DNA of 45,711 bases. It comes from an uncultured Acidobacteriota bacterium (GTDB lineage Bacteria > Acidobacteriota > Blastocatellia > Pyrinomonadales > Pyrinomonadaceae). Below, piece by piece: positions 1 to 10,345 of the stretch. The notes beneath the pieces are model-generated. The model was not told the origin of the DNA. It searched no databases and was given only the letters and a program-made list of their open reading frames with translations. The position numbers and the translations under genes were made by a program. The DNA lies in the NCBI GenBank assembly GCA_937859595.1, contig CALMAH010000035.1, forward strand, positions 1 through 45,711, read 5' to 3'. Each line of letters opens with the position of its first letter. Position 1 is the stretch's first letter.

Positions 1-158
1 CCCCTCCTATCCAGGAGGGGAGCTTTTTGGTTGCGTGTTCTACCACCCCGTCAGCCGAAACGGCTGCCACCCCTCCTATCCAGGAGGGGAGCTTTTTGGT
101 TGCGTGTTCTACCACCCCGTCAGCTTCGCTGCCACCCCTCATATCCGGGAGGGGAGCT
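1..158. repeat. Tandem 69-bp GC-rich repeat, about 2.3 copies
   Basis: Copies begin at 1 and 70 with an identical 69-bp period. A third starts at 135 after a 65-bp unit that lost 4 bp, and then degrades. Each unit contains an inverted repeat (CCCCTCCT...AGGAGGGG) and a conserved ACCACCCCGTC block. The same modules recur at 30879-30932 beside rtcB, so this is a dispersed family rather than a local accident. The 69-bp unit is a multiple of three and stays open on the minus strand, extending the upstream gene. It may continue past the left edge. Confidence 0.85.
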
Positions 159-1552
159 GCGGAGAGGCGTTCGGCGGGGTCGGTCTTTGCGGCGACGATT
201 ATCAGGTTTTGCAGCCGGTCGTCGCGGGCTTCGGGGCGGACCTTGTAGAGATGGACGTGAGGAAAAACTGCCTGATAGGTAGCCATTTCGGCCTGTAAAA
301 ACAAGCTGGCAGGGCCTCGGATGGCCGAGCCGATATTGAGGATGACAACGCCTTCGTCGTTCAAAACGGCGTGCAGGCGTCGGACGGCCTCGATGGTGGT
401 CAGGTGGTGCGGAACTGTAAAAAGCGAACCGAAGGCGTCCATCATAACGGCGTCGTACGCGGCTTCGGGTGCTTTGTTTAGAAAGACGCGGCCGTCCTCG
501 TGAAATATCCGCAGCCGGGGACTGTCCACGAGGCCGAAATGCTGCCGGGCGATGGCGGTCATCCGGGGGTCTATCTCGACAACGTCGATGCGGGCTTCGG
601 GATATTCGCGGAGGAAATCCTGTGGAAACGAAAATCCCGCTCCGCCGATCATCAGCGAATGGCGGTGATCGGGCCTGTAAAACCGGACAAGGTGATAGAA
701 CCGCGTGTAGTCGAGCGCAAGGTCGTCGCCGTCGAGATATTTGGCGGATTGGAGCGTGGCGGGGTCGGTCATCAGCGCACGCATCGGGCGGCCGGTTTCG
801 GGGTGCACAGTATCGAAAACGCGGACGCGGGTGTATTCGGTGTCGATGTCGTGGAGATTGCTCGCTCCGGCGAGATAACTGCTGCCGATCTCGGATGAAA
901 CTATGCCGAGCACAAACACTGTTAGAGCGGCGAAATTGAACCGCGTGAACGAAAATCCCGCAAGCAAAACGGCGACGGCAAACAGCACGGCTGCGACAAG
1001 ATAGAGCGTGCGGGTGCTGCCGACAAATGGTATCAGGATGAAGCCCGCGGCAAACGTACCGGCGATCGAGCCGATGGTAGAGAGCGCGTAGAGGCGGCCA
1101 ACGGTGCTGCCGGTCTCGTCGAGCGAGGCTATGCGTAGCTTGCTGGCGTAGGGGATAACAAAACCGAGCGCGACGCTTGCGGGTGCGAAAAGCAAAAGCG
1201 AAGCAAGCAGCGAACGGAATTCAAGGCCGACAGGCGCGGCGGAAACGAACATGAGGATCGGCTCCTGAAGCAGGATCGTTACCGAAACAAGCCCGCCTGC
1301 CGCAAAGATCGCCGCCGACAGAACACGGACGTCCGGTTTGCGGTCCGCCATTTTACCTCCGAGCCAATAGCCGAGGCTGAGCGCGGCCAGGATGACGCCG
1401 ATCAAGCTGGTCCAGACGTAGGTCGATGTGCCGATGAACGGAGCGACGATGCGCGAACCGGTGATCTCATAGATCATCACAAGCGCTCCGCAGAGAAAGA
1501 CCGCAAGCTCAAGAGAGAGCCCAGGGAGAGAGGAATTTTTTGTTTCAGACAC
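1..1552 (-). CDS. Fused membrane / spermidine synthase-like protein (partial)
   Basis: Reading the minus strand from a GTG at 1552 gives an open frame to the window edge with no stop. The N-terminal half is hydrophobic, with several membrane segments (for example around VFLCGALVMIYEITGSR and SLIGVILAALSLGYWLGG), as in fused MFS/spermidine synthase proteins. The C-terminal half has a Rossmann methyltransferase-like fold: MIGGAGFSFPQDFL, then VVEIDPRMTAIAR, then a DAVMMDAFGS motif. Proteins of this kind resemble polyamine aminopropyltransferases, but their substrate is usually unproven. The last 50 or so residues are encoded by the tandem repeat at 1-158 and read as a repeated GVVEHATKKLPSWIGG peptide, which is not part of the enzyme fold. 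The GTG start is chosen from the first plausible codon before the hydrophobic region, with a weak AGGG upstream. Confidence 0.8.
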   Translation of the reverse strand, partial: MSETKNSSLPGLSLELAVFLCGALVMIYEITGSRIVAPFIGTSTYVWTSLIGVILAALSLGYWLGGKMADRKPDVRVLSAAIFAAGGLVSVTILLQEPILMFVSAAPVGLEFRSLLASLLLFAPASVALGFVIPYASKLRIASLDETGSTVGRLYALSTIGSIAGTFAAGFILIPFVGSTRTLYLVAAVLFAVAVLLAGFSFTRFNFAALTVFVLGIVSSEIGSSYLAGASNLHDIDTEYTRVRVFDTVHPETGRPMRALMTDPATLQSAKYLDGDDLALDYTRFYHLVRFYRPDHRHSLMIGGAGFSFPQDFLREYPEARIDVVEIDPRMTAIARQHFGLVDSPRLRIFHEDGRVFLNKAPEAAYDAVMMDAFGSLFTVPHHLTTIEAVRRLHAVLNDEGVVILNIGSAIRGPASLFLQAEMATYQAVFPHVHLYKVRPEARDDRLQNLIIVAAKTDPAERLSAAPLPDMRGGSEADGVVEHATKKLPSWIGGVAAVSADGVVEHATKKLPSWIGG

Positions 1553-1631
1553 GATGATGCCCTGTTTTGAACAGTATCGAAACTCTAACAAAACAGGGCA
1601 AAGGGGGGCAAACCGAAGTTTTAGGCAGATG

Positions 1632-2621
1632 CTATGCTACGGCCGTTTTTTTTTCTGAGGTGTCGTGGACAAAGGTTAGCCAATCGGCGCCGTCGGGGGC
1701 CGGTTTTTCGGCCATGATTATCTTGAAAAATTCATCCTGAAGCTGACGGGTAATGGGGCCGGCCTTGCCGCTGCCGACCGTGATGCGGTCGACCGAGCGG
1801 ATGGGCGTGATCTCAGCCGCAGTGCCGGTGAAAAAGAGTTCGTCCGCGAGATAGAGAGCACCGCGCTGGATGGTGGTCTCGATCACCTCAATGCCGAGGT
1901 TTCGTGCGATCTGAATAACGGAATCACGCGTGATGCCGGGCAGGATCGACGCCCCGAGCGGCGGCGTGATGAGCTTGCCATTGTTAACGAGGAAAAGATT
2001 TTCTCCCGAGCCTTCGCTGACCATGCCGCGGTCGTCGAGAGCGATGCCTTCGGAAAAGCCGCCGAGCACAGCCTCCATCTTGATGAGCTGCGAATTCATA
2101 TAATTCGCGGCGGATTTGGCCATGGTCGGCAGGGAATTTGACGTGATGCGCGTCCAGCTAGAAACGCAAACGTCGATGCCATTCTCGAGAGCCTCTTCGC
2201 CGAGATATTTTCCCCATTGCCACATCGCAATGTAAACATCGACGGGGTTGCCAAAGGGATTTACGCCAAAAGCTGGCTTTTCTTCATCAAGCCCACGGAG
2301 GACGACCGGGCGGATATAGCATGAATCGAGGCCGCTTTCGCGGATAAGCTCAACGGTGGCATTGCAGAGATCGTCGCGGCCGTAATCCTGCTCCATCCGG
2401 TAGATCTTTGCCGAGTTAATGAGCCTCTGCATGTGCTCCGGCAGGCGGAAAACGGCCGACCCTTTGGTCGTGTTGTAACAACGGATCCCCTCAAAAACGC
2501 TGGAACCGTAATTGACCACGTGGGACATCACATGTATGCGGGCGTCGTCCCAGGAGATAAATTCACCGTTCTTCCATACCTTTGACGAGATCTTCATTGT
2601 TGCAACATCTTTTCCTGCCAT
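1632..2621 (-). CDS. ilvE: Branched-chain amino acid aminotransferase
   Basis: A fold-type IV PLP aminotransferase that transfers the amino group between glutamate and the keto acids of leucine, isoleucine and valine in the cytoplasm. The N-terminus [21 protein letters not shown] and the FEGIRCY segment are typical of IlvE. The PLP lysine lies in [13 protein letters not shown], followed by [11 protein letters not shown] and the phosphate-binding EITPIRSVD near the C-terminus. The length, about 330 residues, is normal for class I IlvE. ATG at 2621 is preferred over the in-frame TTG at 2630: a GGGAG box sits 13 nt upstream of the ATG and only 4 nt from the TTG. A further ATG at 2597 would also preserve the domain. 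It stands alone, 80 bp from the upstream membrane protein, and no regulatory site is obvious. Confidence 0.95.
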   Translation of the reverse strand: MAGKDVATMKISSKVWKNGEFISWDDARIHVMSHVVNYGSSVFEGIRCYNTTKGSAVFRLPEHMQRLINSAKIYRMEQDYGRDDLCNATVELIRESGLDSCYIRPVVLRGLDEEKPAFGVNPFGNPVDVYIAMWQWGKYLGEEALENGIDVCVSSWTRITSNSLPTMAKSAANYMNSQLIKMEAVLGGFSEGIALDDRGMVSEGSGENLFLVNNGKLITPPLGASILPGITRDSVIQIARNLGIEVIETTIQRGALYLADELFFTGTAAEITPIRSVDRITVGSGKAGPITRQLQDEFFKIIMAEKPAPDGADWLTFVHDTSEKKTAVA

Positions 2622-2853
2622 AATATTCAAATAACTCCCTTTTAGATAATAGTTTAAATAGTGGTGTTCGCGAGCGGAACTTATGAAGGCTGTTGCATGG
2701 AGATAAGACTTCCAAACAACATCAAGTTCCAGAATAATACTTTAACGGGTATATGGCAAATATTACTGCGGCTTATGATGACATAAGCCCGCCGTTCGCA
2801 ATAAGAAAGACGGGCCTCAAAAACAGCAGGCAAACGAGGATATTACGGCCTCG

Positions 2854-5568
2854 TCAGAGGATACGCATACGGGGAGCGGTGTCCGCCAGCCTGGACGAGA
2901 AGATGTCTGCACCGGCACCGAGGAATACCTCAAGCGTTATCGGTACGTCGCCAGCTTCATCCAGTGTCGGAAGCACTGTAAAATCAATGGTCTGAACACC
3001 CGGTTCGACATCGACCGGCCCGCTTAGGATGGTTGGCCCGACGATCACGAGCGATCCGATGCGGAAATTGATAATAGCCTGAGAGGCCCCTCGTACACCG
3101 GTCACACGTATCCGGAACTTGGTCGGCACGCGCGCGCCGCCGCGGATCTGGATCGTGGTTACGGTAAACGGTTCGCGGGTGTGGACGCGATTGGTGACAT
3201 TTAATATGTCCGCACGGCCTCCGGGGCCGAAGTTCTCGATCGCGAAGATATCAGGCCGGGCGGGCACCATAGTGATCACACCTCTAACGACCGTTCCATT
3301 AAAATTGATCACCATCGGATGTTCGGTGCCGGCAACACTGTTAGGGATGGCGTTGGGAGTGACGAAAATGATCTGGTTTCGGCTGACGGACTTGATGCCG
3401 CAGGCGACGCCATTGATCGCGATAGATACACCGCTAAGCTCAATAGGCAGCGGGAAACGACGGTCAAACGAACCGACCGCAGTGCGGGGAACCACCGGCC
3501 GATTGAGGGCCGGGCCAAAATTTAACGCGACCAGCATCCCCGGCGAAACGCCGCGAACGGAGCCAGGTGTTACGGGCGTCGGTGTCGGCGAGGGCGAAGG
3601 CGTCGGGCCCGGAGTCGGTGTTGGAGTGGGCGTTGGCGTCGGAGTCGGCGTCGGCGTCGGACTCGGGGTCGGCGTTGGCGAGGGCGTCGGAGCCGGCTCG
3701 TTCAAAATCGGCAGCCGCGAGGCACCCGTCGCAAGATTGTACGAGACGACCTGCTCATTCAGCCGGGCCGGCTGATAGAGATAATACACCTCAGTATTCA
3801 GATCCGGATTGCCGGTCCCGATCTCGGTAAGCCCGAGGTTAAAGGCGATACGGCGAACGGAATTGCTCGGAAGCGGTTGTGTCGATGCGAGAAAGGCGAA
3901 AGAGATCGGCAGCTTTGTCAGCCGAGTAAATTCGGGGCCATTGCCGATCTCAGGAACATCGGGTTGCGGTATCGGGAATGAATATATCTGAACCGGGCGA
4001 GTCTCTTCAGGGTTTAGCCCCTCATCATTTTCGGTCGCGACCGTGCCGTTCGGCATGATATTGAGCCGCGACTGGAGGACGATCGTGGCCGGAGTGCCAT
4101 TGGCGTCATAATCGGTAAAACCGGGATAGCGCTGGACGTCGCCGCCCGTCGCCGTCTCGTCAGCGTCGCTTCGGGCGTTGATACGTGTAAACTCCTCCTC
4201 ATTGATGTTGTAGAGATAGGTGGCAAACGATTCCTGGTTCTCGCCCTGGTGTTCATTTGCAAGATCGGCGTAGGACTCGAAGGCGATGTAATTGCCATCG
4301 CGGCTCATACGCCGCCCGAGGTCGAGGATATTCACGGGGTCGCCGGGATTCGTCGAAGTAGTGACGGTCACCTGGCGTTTCAGAGTACCCGGCCCACCCG
4401 TCAACGCAAGTTCGGAGACAAATATCTCCTCGTTGCGGCTGGTAGAGGGATTGTTGCCGCCGGTCATGCCGATGATCGGGTTATTGCCCGTACTGGCGAA
4501 AACCACGCGCGAGCCATTGCCGGCGATCGAAGGCCGCGCATTATAGATCGGATCAAAGATAGGCCCCCGAGGCGTTTCAGTGATCTGGCAGATCGTTCCG
4601 GTGCCGGTAATAGACGGCAGACAGACCGGCAGTTCCCCGTTGCCCAGCTTGCCGGAAGGCTGATTAAGGCTGCCGCCGCCATTTCGGGCGAAGGTAAATA
4701 TCTCGTCGTTATCCTCATTATCGGGAAAGCTGTTGCGTCCGGGTATAAGATCGCGCGAGGAGACGAATGCGATGATCGAGCCATCGTCGCTTATGCTGGC
4801 GTCGTGGTTGTCGTCCGCAATGACCGGAAATGTCGTGGGCGAGCCGGGCACAGGCAGCCGGCTGGGGTCGGTGTTCGTTACTGCGATGAAAGTTCCCAAA
4901 GCGAGGTCAACGAACGGGATCTCTTCGCCCGAGGTCAGGTCCGCCGGAGCATATGCCGGGATCTCGTAAAGCCAGATCTCGAGATTGCCGTCGTCGGTCA
5001 GCGGATTTGCTGCCGGCGTCGGAGTAGGCGTCGGGCTTGGCGTCGGAGTGGGCGTCGGTGTCGGGCTTGGGGTTGGTGTTGGCGACGGCGTAGGTGTCGG
5101 GGTCGGCGTCGGGTCGCTGAAATCGTTTGCGTTGAAACTGCCCGGATTTGTCGTGTTCGGGTCGGTCGGCCTGGATGTGGTCGCATTGGAACTGAAAACG
5201 ATCCAGCGGCCATCGTTGCTTATCTGGGGCCGCGTATTCACTATCTCGACCCTTGTATTGTCGAACGAGGGGAGTCCGAGCGTATTAAAAAGCAGACTCT
5301 TCGTATCGGTGATCTGAAAGATCTGGCGCTGGGCATAATCGTAAAGGAAGATCTCGGTGTTGCCATCCTCGTTTCGAGGGTTGACCGTGGCAAGATTGCC
5401 CTTGGATTCGAAGACGACAAAGCGGCCGTCGCCGCTTATCGACCCGGCAAAGGAAGACTCTTCCGAGTTGGTGAACTGGCCGATGATCGAATCGACCTGG
5501 CCGGAGATGACCGAATAAAAAGCGAAAAGAAAAAGACTGCTAAATCCGAGAATGACGCGAAGCTTCAC
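2854..5568 (-). CDS. Large secreted PD40-propeller protein with Thr-Pro linkers
   Basis: A 904-residue exported protein of unknown function. It starts at GTG 5568 with a strong GGAGGAG ribosome binding site 4-6 nt upstream, followed by a Sec-type signal peptide ([21 protein letters not shown]). Most of the first 600 residues carry PD40/WD40-like propeller blades of the form [38 protein letters not shown] and [12 protein letters not shown]. Two Thr-Pro-rich linkers interrupt it, at about residues 153-186 and 622-665, each encoded by near-perfect hexamer repeats. The last 230 residues include [27 protein letters not shown], the style of the C-terminal domain common in Solibacter proteins (TIGR03437-like). 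That suggests extracellular or surface location. Neighbours do not suggest a pathway. Confidence 0.85.
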   Translation of the reverse strand: MKLRVILGFSSLFLFAFYSVISGQVDSIIGQFTNSEESSFAGSISGDGRFVVFESKGNLATVNPRNEDGNTEIFLYDYAQRQIFQITDTKSLLFNTLGLPSFDNTRVEIVNTRPQISNDGRWIVFSSNATTSRPTDPNTTNPGSFNANDFSDPTPTPTPTPSPTPTPSPTPTPTPTPSPTPTPTPAANPLTDDGNLEIWLYEIPAYAPADLTSGEEIPFVDLALGTFIAVTNTDPSRLPVPGSPTTFPVIADDNHDASISDDGSIIAFVSSRDLIPGRNSFPDNEDNDEIFTFARNGGGSLNQPSGKLGNGELPVCLPSITGTGTICQITETPRGPIFDPIYNARPSIAGNGSRVVFASTGNNPIIGMTGGNNPSTSRNEEIFVSELALTGGPGTLKRQVTVTTSTNPGDPVNILDLGRRMSRDGNYIAFESYADLANEHQGENQESFATYLYNINEEEFTRINARSDADETATGGDVQRYPGFTDYDANGTPATIVLQSRLNIMPNGTVATENDEGLNPEETRPVQIYSFPIPQPDVPEIGNGPEFTRLTKLPISFAFLASTQPLPSNSVRRIAFNLGLTEIGTGNPDLNTEVYYLYQPARLNEQVVSYNLATGASRLPILNEPAPTPSPTPTPSPTPTPTPTPTPTPTPTPGPTPSPSPTPTPVTPGSVRGVSPGMLVALNFGPALNRPVVPRTAVGSFDRRFPLPIELSGVSIAINGVACGIKSVSRNQIIFVTPNAIPNSVAGTEHPMVINFNGTVVRGVITMVPARPDIFAIENFGPGGRADILNVTNRVHTREPFTVTTIQIRGGARVPTKFRIRVTGVRGASQAIINFRIGSLVIVGPTILSGPVDVEPGVQTIDFTVLPTLDEAGDVPITLEVFLGAGADIFSSRLADTAPRMRIL
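3579..3705. repeat. Hexamer minisatellite encoding a Thr-Pro linker
   Basis: Repeated GGCGTC/GGAGTC-type hexamers inside the large secreted gene. On the minus strand they read as alternating Thr-Pro with Ser-Pro variants. A second block lies at 5015-5112 in the same gene. Such tracts commonly change length by slippage. Confidence 0.9.
5015..5112. repeat. Second Thr-Pro-encoding hexamer minisatellite
   Basis: The N-terminal linker tract of the large secreted protein, with the same hexamer composition as the block at 3579-3705. It separates two groups of PD40 blades. Confidence 0.88.
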
Positions 5569-5809
5569 AAAACTCCTCCAAAATAATGGCTAAGAAAGCC
5601 GTAAGCGGCTGCCGCAAAAGGCAATGCCCGTGAGCACATACAAAACTCTAATTCTAAGCCCTGGGCAGCGGTTCCGCAAGGCAGACCCCGACGAATAGAT
5701 ATCGCAAAAGATAACTCGGCTTTGATGCCCGGGAGCCAAATGGGGTTGTCATTCGACAAACGCGGAATTTTTCATACCATAAGTTCTGAAGGGCGGCGGC
5801 CCGGAACGA

Positions 5810-6976
5810 ATGAAAAGAGACAGCGTTAAGATAATGTTGGTCGCGGGCGAGGCCTCGGGCGATGCCCACGCTGCAAAGCTTGCACGCGCGCTGATAGATG
5901 CGCTGCCGGAAGCGGATGTGGAACTTTTCGGATGTGCGGGGCCGAAGATGCGGAGCTCGGGGGTCGAGGCAATTGTCGCGGCTGACGAACTTTCGGTGAT
6001 CGGGCTGCCGGAGATCGCCCGTGCACTGCCGATGTTCTTAAGTGCGTTCAGAAAGCTGAAGACCGCCGCAAGGGAACGTCGACCGGACGTAGCGGTGCTC
6101 ATTGATTTTCCCGATTTCAATATGAAGCTGGCGCGGTCGCTGAAGAAACAGGGGCTGACGGTGGTTTACTATATCTCGCCGCAGCTTTGGGCGTGGCGAA
6201 AATACCGGTTGCGGACGATCAGAAAATACGTTGACCTGGTGCTGGCGATACTCCCATTCGAGAAGGATTGGTACGCGGGGCACGGGGTAGAACATGTCGA
6301 ATATGTCGGGAACCCGCTTGCCCGGGAGGTGGCACCGGCATCTACCAGGGAGGAGTTTTGCGAACGCCACGGGCTGGACCCGGCGCGGCCGCTCGTCGCA
6401 CTGCTGCCGGGGAGCCGGAGAAAGGAGATCACCAAGATACTCCCGGATATGCTGAACGCGGCATCGCTGTTGGCTGAGGAAAAGCCGGCCGTGCAATTTG
6501 CAGCGGCTTTGGCGGCGGAACGGCACCGGGAGCTGTTTGCCGAGATAGCCGCGAGCGGAGCGCCGAAGGGGATCGCGGCCGTTGTGGGCGAGACCTACGA
6601 CGCACTGAACGCGGCCGATGCGGCGGCCGTAACGAGCGGGACGGCGACTCTGGAGACGGGGATCATAGGGGTGCCGATGGCGATAGTTTATAAAACGTCC
6701 GCGCTGAATTACGGGCTTCTGAGGCCGCTGATAAACGTGGAACACTTCGGGTTGATAAACCTGATCGCGGGCGAGCGGATAGCAAAGGAATTGATACAGG
6801 GCGAATTTACGCCGGAGACGCTGGCGGCGGAATTAGCGAGGCTTTTGGAGCCCGATACGAACGCCGATGTCCGGTCGCGGCTAAAGGCAGCGGCAGACAA
6901 GCTAGGCCACGGCGGGGCTTCGAAGCGAGCGGCCGAGGCCATAATCGGCCTGATGAACAGCCGAGGCCCGAGTTAG
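5810..6976 (+). CDS. lpxB: Lipid-A-disaccharide synthase
   Basis: LpxB is a GT19 glycosyltransferase that condenses UDP-2,3-diacylglucosamine with lipid X at the inner membrane to form the lipid A disaccharide. The 388-residue product has the N-terminal hallmark MLVAGEASGDAHAA, the central YYISPQLWAWRKYR segment, LLPGSRRKEI of the donor-binding domain, and the C-terminal TSGTATLETGIIGVPMAIVYKTS. The length is normal. The ATG at 5810 gives a slightly longer N-terminus than the usual MKIMLVAGEASGD form; an inner ATG at 5834 exists but would cut into the first strand. The gene is divergent from the large secreted protein. Together with lpxD at 8904-9923 it supports a diderm with lipopolysaccharide or lipid A-like lipid. 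Confidence 0.96.
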   Translation: MKRDSVKIMLVAGEASGDAHAAKLARALIDALPEADVELFGCAGPKMRSSGVEAIVAADELSVIGLPEIARALPMFLSAFRKLKTAARERRPDVAVLIDFPDFNMKLARSLKKQGLTVVYYISPQLWAWRKYRLRTIRKYVDLVLAILPFEKDWYAGHGVEHVEYVGNPLAREVAPASTREEFCERHGLDPARPLVALLPGSRRKEITKILPDMLNAASLLAEEKPAVQFAAALAAERHRELFAEIAASGAPKGIAAVVGETYDALNAADAAAVTSGTATLETGIIGVPMAIVYKTSALNYGLLRPLINVEHFGLINLIAGERIAKELIQGEFTPETLAAELARLLEPDTNADVRSRLKAAADKLGHGGASKRAAEAIIGLMNSRGPS

Positions 6977-6996
6977 CAGACAAAGAAGGACCGTAC

Positions 6997-7884
6997 TCAG
7001 TTCCTTCGCGAGAGACGCGCGGCGACGGATTCATCAGCCTCGGCGAGGGCTAGCTTTTGCTGTTCGCGGTAGATCATCGACCGGACGCGATAGGCGTTCA
7101 ATAGTTCACGATCGGCCTCGATCGCCTGTGACAGATCGGCTAACGCGGCTTCCACATCACCGAGATAGTAATTGGCAATGCCGCGATTGAGATAGGCACC
7201 CGGGAGCGATGTCCTGAAGGGCGAATCGAACCCGATATAGCGCGTATAGTCGTTAAGCGCCGACGCATAGTCCTCTTTCCGGCTAAACATAACGCCCCGA
7301 TTGTAGACCGCATCGGGGCCGGCATTGTGCTCGATCGCTCTCGACAGGGTGCTGATCGCAAGGTCTGTCTCGCCCTTTACACCGAGGGCGATCCCGAGGC
7401 CATGTAACGCCGGGCCAAAGTTCTCATTGCTGACGAGAGCGTTCCGATAGTCGGCGATCGCCTCGTCAAAGCGCTCGAGGTCGCGATAGACGTTGCCCCG
7501 ATTCGATAGAAAGCGCGGATTATAGGGATCAAGATTTATGGCCCGATCGAAGTCATCCAGAGCTCGTCGAAATTCACGGGTTTGACGGTAAAGGATACCG
7601 CGATTGTTATAGGCATTGGCGAGATTGGGCCGGTCGCGGGACGAGGACGAAAGATATATCTTGTACATCTCCATCGCCCGTTCGGGCTGGCGTGTCCGCT
7701 GATAGGCAAAGCCGAGATGATAATAGGCCTCGATGTTCTTAGGGTCAGTGCGGACCACGCGGGAATAGAACACGATCTGGCAAGGAAAGTCGGCCGGCTC
7801 ACACCCCGATGATTGCGCGAATAGCGCCGACGAAAGGAAAAGCATCGTGACGACAATGGCACCGGAACGGAACGTCATTGTCAT
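6997..7884 (-). CDS. Secreted tetratricopeptide repeat protein
   Basis: A 295-residue protein with a signal peptide (GAIVVTMLFLSSALFAQS) followed by about six TPR units. Typical pieces are DPKNIEAYYHLGFAYQRTRQPERAMEMYKIYL, NAYNNRGILYRQTREFRRALDDFDRAINLDP and FLSNRGNVYRDLERFDEAIADY. TPRs make helical protein-binding scaffolds, so a periplasmic interaction role is likely, but the partner is unknown. The ATG at 7884 has an excellent AGGAGG box 9 nt upstream. It is a paralogue of the next gene (7993-8892): same layout, a CExDxxC-like cysteine pair after the signal peptide, and the same C-terminal AYRVRSMIYRE motif. The pair probably arose by tandem duplication. Confidence 0.9.
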   Translation of the reverse strand: MTMTFRSGAIVVTMLFLSSALFAQSSGCEPADFPCQIVFYSRVVRTDPKNIEAYYHLGFAYQRTRQPERAMEMYKIYLSSSSRDRPNLANAYNNRGILYRQTREFRRALDDFDRAINLDPYNPRFLSNRGNVYRDLERFDEAIADYRNALVSNENFGPALHGLGIALGVKGETDLAISTLSRAIEHNAGPDAVYNRGVMFSRKEDYASALNDYTRYIGFDSPFRTSLPGAYLNRGIANYYLGDVEAALADLSQAIEADRELLNAYRVRSMIYREQQKLALAEADESVAARLSRRN

Positions 7885-7992
7885 AGCAAACCACCTCCTT
7901 TTTGCGGGAGCCTGCTGAAAAGTTTACTTCAAATATAATTGCGGCGTCAGCAGGCGGACCGACGGCCGCGGCCGTGCGCTGCCAATGAAATA

Positions 7993-8892
7993 TCAGCGGC
8001 TGCCGGCCAGTTCCGCCGCCTTCTTTTCGTCCGCAGCGGAAAGATCGTTCTTGCCCACCTCGCGATAGAGCAACGCTCGGACACGGTAGGCATTTACGAG
8101 TTTCGGGTTTGCCTTTATCGCTTCGGTCGCGTCGGCGATCGAGCGTTCGGCATCATTTGTCGAATAATAAACGGCGATGGCCCGGTTGAGATAGCCGTCC
8201 GCGAGTTTGGCGGTGTCCTTGACGTCCGACTCGATGTATTTCGTGTAATCGGCGACGGCCTTTGCGAATTCGCGTTTCTGGCTGTACAGAACACCGCGGT
8301 TGTAATAGGCCTCGGGTTCAGGAGCGATCTCAAGAGCCTTTGTGAAATCGCTGATCGCGTTGTCGGCATCGCCCCTTGCGGAATAGGCGAGGCCACGTCC
8401 GATAAGGGCAGCGGCCTTTTCCGGTTCGAGTGAGATGGCCTTATCGTAGTCCTTGATCGCGTCGTCGTGACGCTTAAGGTCAACGAAAACGTTTCCGCGA
8501 TTGACATAGAACGAGGCATTTTCGGGCCTCAGCTCGATCGCCTTTGTGTAATCCGCGGCGGCTTTTTCCAGATCTCCCGCCGCACGGTGGGCGATCGCGC
8601 GGTTGTTGTAAGCGTCGGACAGGCTCTCCGGGTCGGTAACGCCTGCGGCAAGGTATCGGTCATAGTTCTCGATGGCTTCCTTGAGGTTGCCCTTTAGCTG
8701 ATGTGCCCGGCCGAGGTTGTAATACGACTCGACGTCCTTTGGGTTCGACTTCAAGGCCTTGGAATAAAAAGCGATCAGGCAATCGTGATCGTCCTCGGCA
8801 CAATCGGTAGCCTGTGCCAATGCGACCGACGAGGCCGCGAAAAGAAGGATCACTGCGAAAAAAATGGTCTTGAGGTGTCTCATAGATCTCAT
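7993..8892 (-). CDS. Secreted tetratricopeptide repeat protein (paralogue)
   Basis: About 299 residues, with a signal peptide (HLKTIFFAVILLFAASSVALAQ) then CAEDDHDCLIAFYSKALKSN and six or more TPR units, such as EAIENYDRYLAAG, NAYNNRAIAHRAAGDLEKAAADY and ASFYVNRGNVFVDLKRHDDAIKDY. Family knowledge supports a scaffold role; no partner is evident. An in-frame TTG at 8907 overlaps the lpxD stop, but the ATG at 8892 (or 8883) is more likely. An AAGGA box lies within the end of lpxD. The very short gap to lpxD suggests it is co-transcribed downstream of lpxD and the STAS gene. Confidence 0.88.
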   Translation of the reverse strand: MRSMRHLKTIFFAVILLFAASSVALAQATDCAEDDHDCLIAFYSKALKSNPKDVESYYNLGRAHQLKGNLKEAIENYDRYLAAGVTDPESLSDAYNNRAIAHRAAGDLEKAAADYTKAIELRPENASFYVNRGNVFVDLKRHDDAIKDYDKAISLEPEKAAALIGRGLAYSARGDADNAISDFTKALEIAPEPEAYYNRGVLYSQKREFAKAVADYTKYIESDVKDTAKLADGYLNRAIAVYYSTNDAERSIADATEAIKANPKLVNAYRVRALLYREVGKNDLSAADEKKAAELAGSR

Positions 8893-8903
8893 GATAAAAA
8901 AAT

Positions 8904-9923
8904 TCAATCCTTGCCGAGGGAGCGTTTTAACTCCTTGATCTCCTCTTTGAGCCGGCCGAGGCCTTTTACGTGAGCGTTCTGCCGCTTGAAGTCATCGAGC
9001 GGCTGGATGGGTGTGCCCCACCAGACGCCCGGGCGGACGATCTTGCCGGGCAGGACGCCCGCCTGCGAGCCAATGACGGCACCGCTCAAAACCCGAACGT
9101 GGTCGCCAAAACCGACCTGGCCGCCGATAATGCAATCGTCTTCAATGACGACGCTGCCGGAAATTCCGGTCTGCGCCGCGATAACACATCGTTTCCCAAT
9201 ATCTACATTGTGGCCCACCTGAACGAGATTGTCTATTTTTGTGCCGGCGCCGATACGCGTTAGCCCGAGAGCGCCGCGATCGATACAGGTATTCGCACCG
9301 ATCTCGACATCGTTCTCTATGGCCACGGCGCCGATCTGGGGAAACTTGATGTACTCGCCATCGTCGCCCTTTACAAAACCGAAGCCGTCCGCACCGACGA
9401 CGACGCCCGCGTGGAGGATGACGTTATCGCCGACCGAACAGCCATCGTAGATCACGACATTTGGGTGGATGACGCAATTGCTGCCGATGGAAACTCCGCT
9501 GCCGATCTTTGCGCCTTCAAGCAGATGAGTGCCGCCGCCGACGGCCGAGCCGGTCCCGACCGAGCAGAAGGCAGCGGCAAAAACACCTTCGCCGAGAAGG
9601 GCATCTTCGGCGATGTCAGCATCGGGATGTATCCCGGGGCCGCGATGTTCCGGCGTGTGGAGCAGTGCGGCAAGGCGGGCGAACGCGAGTTTCGGCTTTC
9701 GAACAACGATATAGGCCGTGTCATTTGCGACGGCCAATCCCGGACGGGCGTCAGCCGAAACGATGACGACAGAGGCCGCGGTCGGCGGGAGCGGACCGGA
9801 GCGGTCGTAGAATGATGCCTGGCCGTTGGCCGCGCGCGCGATATCGGCGACGGAAAGTACCTCGGCCTCGGAGCTGCCGATGAGTTCACCGCCGATGACT
9901 TCAGCGATCTCGCTAGCTTTCAT
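8904..9923 (-). CDS. lpxD: UDP-3-O-acylglucosamine N-acyltransferase
   Basis: LpxD adds the second 3-hydroxyacyl chain from acyl-ACP to the amine of UDP-3-O-acylglucosamine in lipid A synthesis. The 339-residue product has the uridine-binding N-terminal domain (about residues 1-100) and then a long left-handed beta-helix of hexapeptide repeats. Examples are [33 protein letters not shown] and [36 protein letters not shown]; the His in VGHNVDIG is the expected catalytic residue. The C-terminal helix ([12 protein letters not shown]) is typical for acyl carrier protein contact. The length is normal. It sits upstream of a TPR gene and downstream of a STAS gene on the same strand, away from lpxB. 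Confidence 0.95.
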   Translation of the reverse strand: MKASEIAEVIGGELIGSSEAEVLSVADIARAANGQASFYDRSGPLPPTAASVVIVSADARPGLAVANDTAYIVVRKPKLAFARLAALLHTPEHRGPGIHPDADIAEDALLGEGVFAAAFCSVGTGSAVGGGTHLLEGAKIGSGVSIGSNCVIHPNVVIYDGCSVGDNVILHAGVVVGADGFGFVKGDDGEYIKFPQIGAVAIENDVEIGANTCIDRGALGLTRIGAGTKIDNLVQVGHNVDIGKRCVIAAQTGISGSVVIEDDCIIGGQVGFGDHVRVLSGAVIGSQAGVLPGKIVRPGVWWGTPIQPLDDFKRQNAHVKGLGRLKEEIKELKRSLGKD

Positions 9924-9955
9924 TCGTTACAATTTAAATGTTTTTTGCCGATTTG

Positions 9956-10240
9956 TCAGGCGGTTCTTTCGGCGGCGTCTATGGCCGACTGAAGAAATAT
10001 CTCGATGCCGGCTATACGGAGGCCGTTGGCAATCTCCAACCGGCGAAGGACGGCGGCCGCCTCGCTGTCAAGAAAATCCAGGTCGGCGAGGTCGATAGTG
10101 ACAGGCCCCTGGCCCTCTTCAAGAAGCTGGGAGGCGACACGTTCGATAACGACGGCGTCGTCGAACAGCAATTCGCCCTCGACGCGAAGCACTGTGCCCC
10201 GGCCATTATCGGCAGCGGATTGGGTTATCTGAGTCGGCAT
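9956..10240 (-). CDS. STAS-domain protein (anti-sigma factor antagonist-like)
   Basis: A 94-residue single-domain protein. The pattern GTVLRVEGELLFDDAVVIERVASQLL, VTIDLADLDFLDSEAAAVLRRLE and GLRIAGIEIFLQ matches the alternating strands and helices of STAS domains. The conserved D-S of FLDSEA sits where the regulatory Ser/Thr is phosphorylated in SpoIIAA-like proteins. The likely role is a phospho-switch in partner binding, but no cognate anti-sigma kinase is visible nearby. ATG 10240 is preferred over the upstream TTG at 10264. It is probably first in a unit with lpxD. Confidence 0.75.
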   Translation of the reverse strand: MPTQITQSAADNGRGTVLRVEGELLFDDAVVIERVASQLLEEGQGPVTIDLADLDFLDSEAAAVLRRLEIANGLRIAGIEIFLQSAIDAAERTA

Positions 10241-10345
10241 TTTTACGGACGTTTGATGCAGCAATTACGTCGCACGGCCTACTTTGTTTCGCAGATGCCG
10301 AGAATTTTACACAAATTTACATTTTGTGCATAGGCGACAGGACGT

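Noticed and set aside
4249..5586. A 445-codon plus-strand frame opposite the large secreted protein
   Set aside because: No family-like sequence, while the minus frame has signal peptide, PD40 blades and a strong ribosome site. It is an antisense shadow of GC-rich coding DNA.
6038..6745. A 235-codon minus-strand frame inside lpxB
   Set aside because: It is fully contained in a clear lpxB gene and is Arg/Pro-rich without domains.
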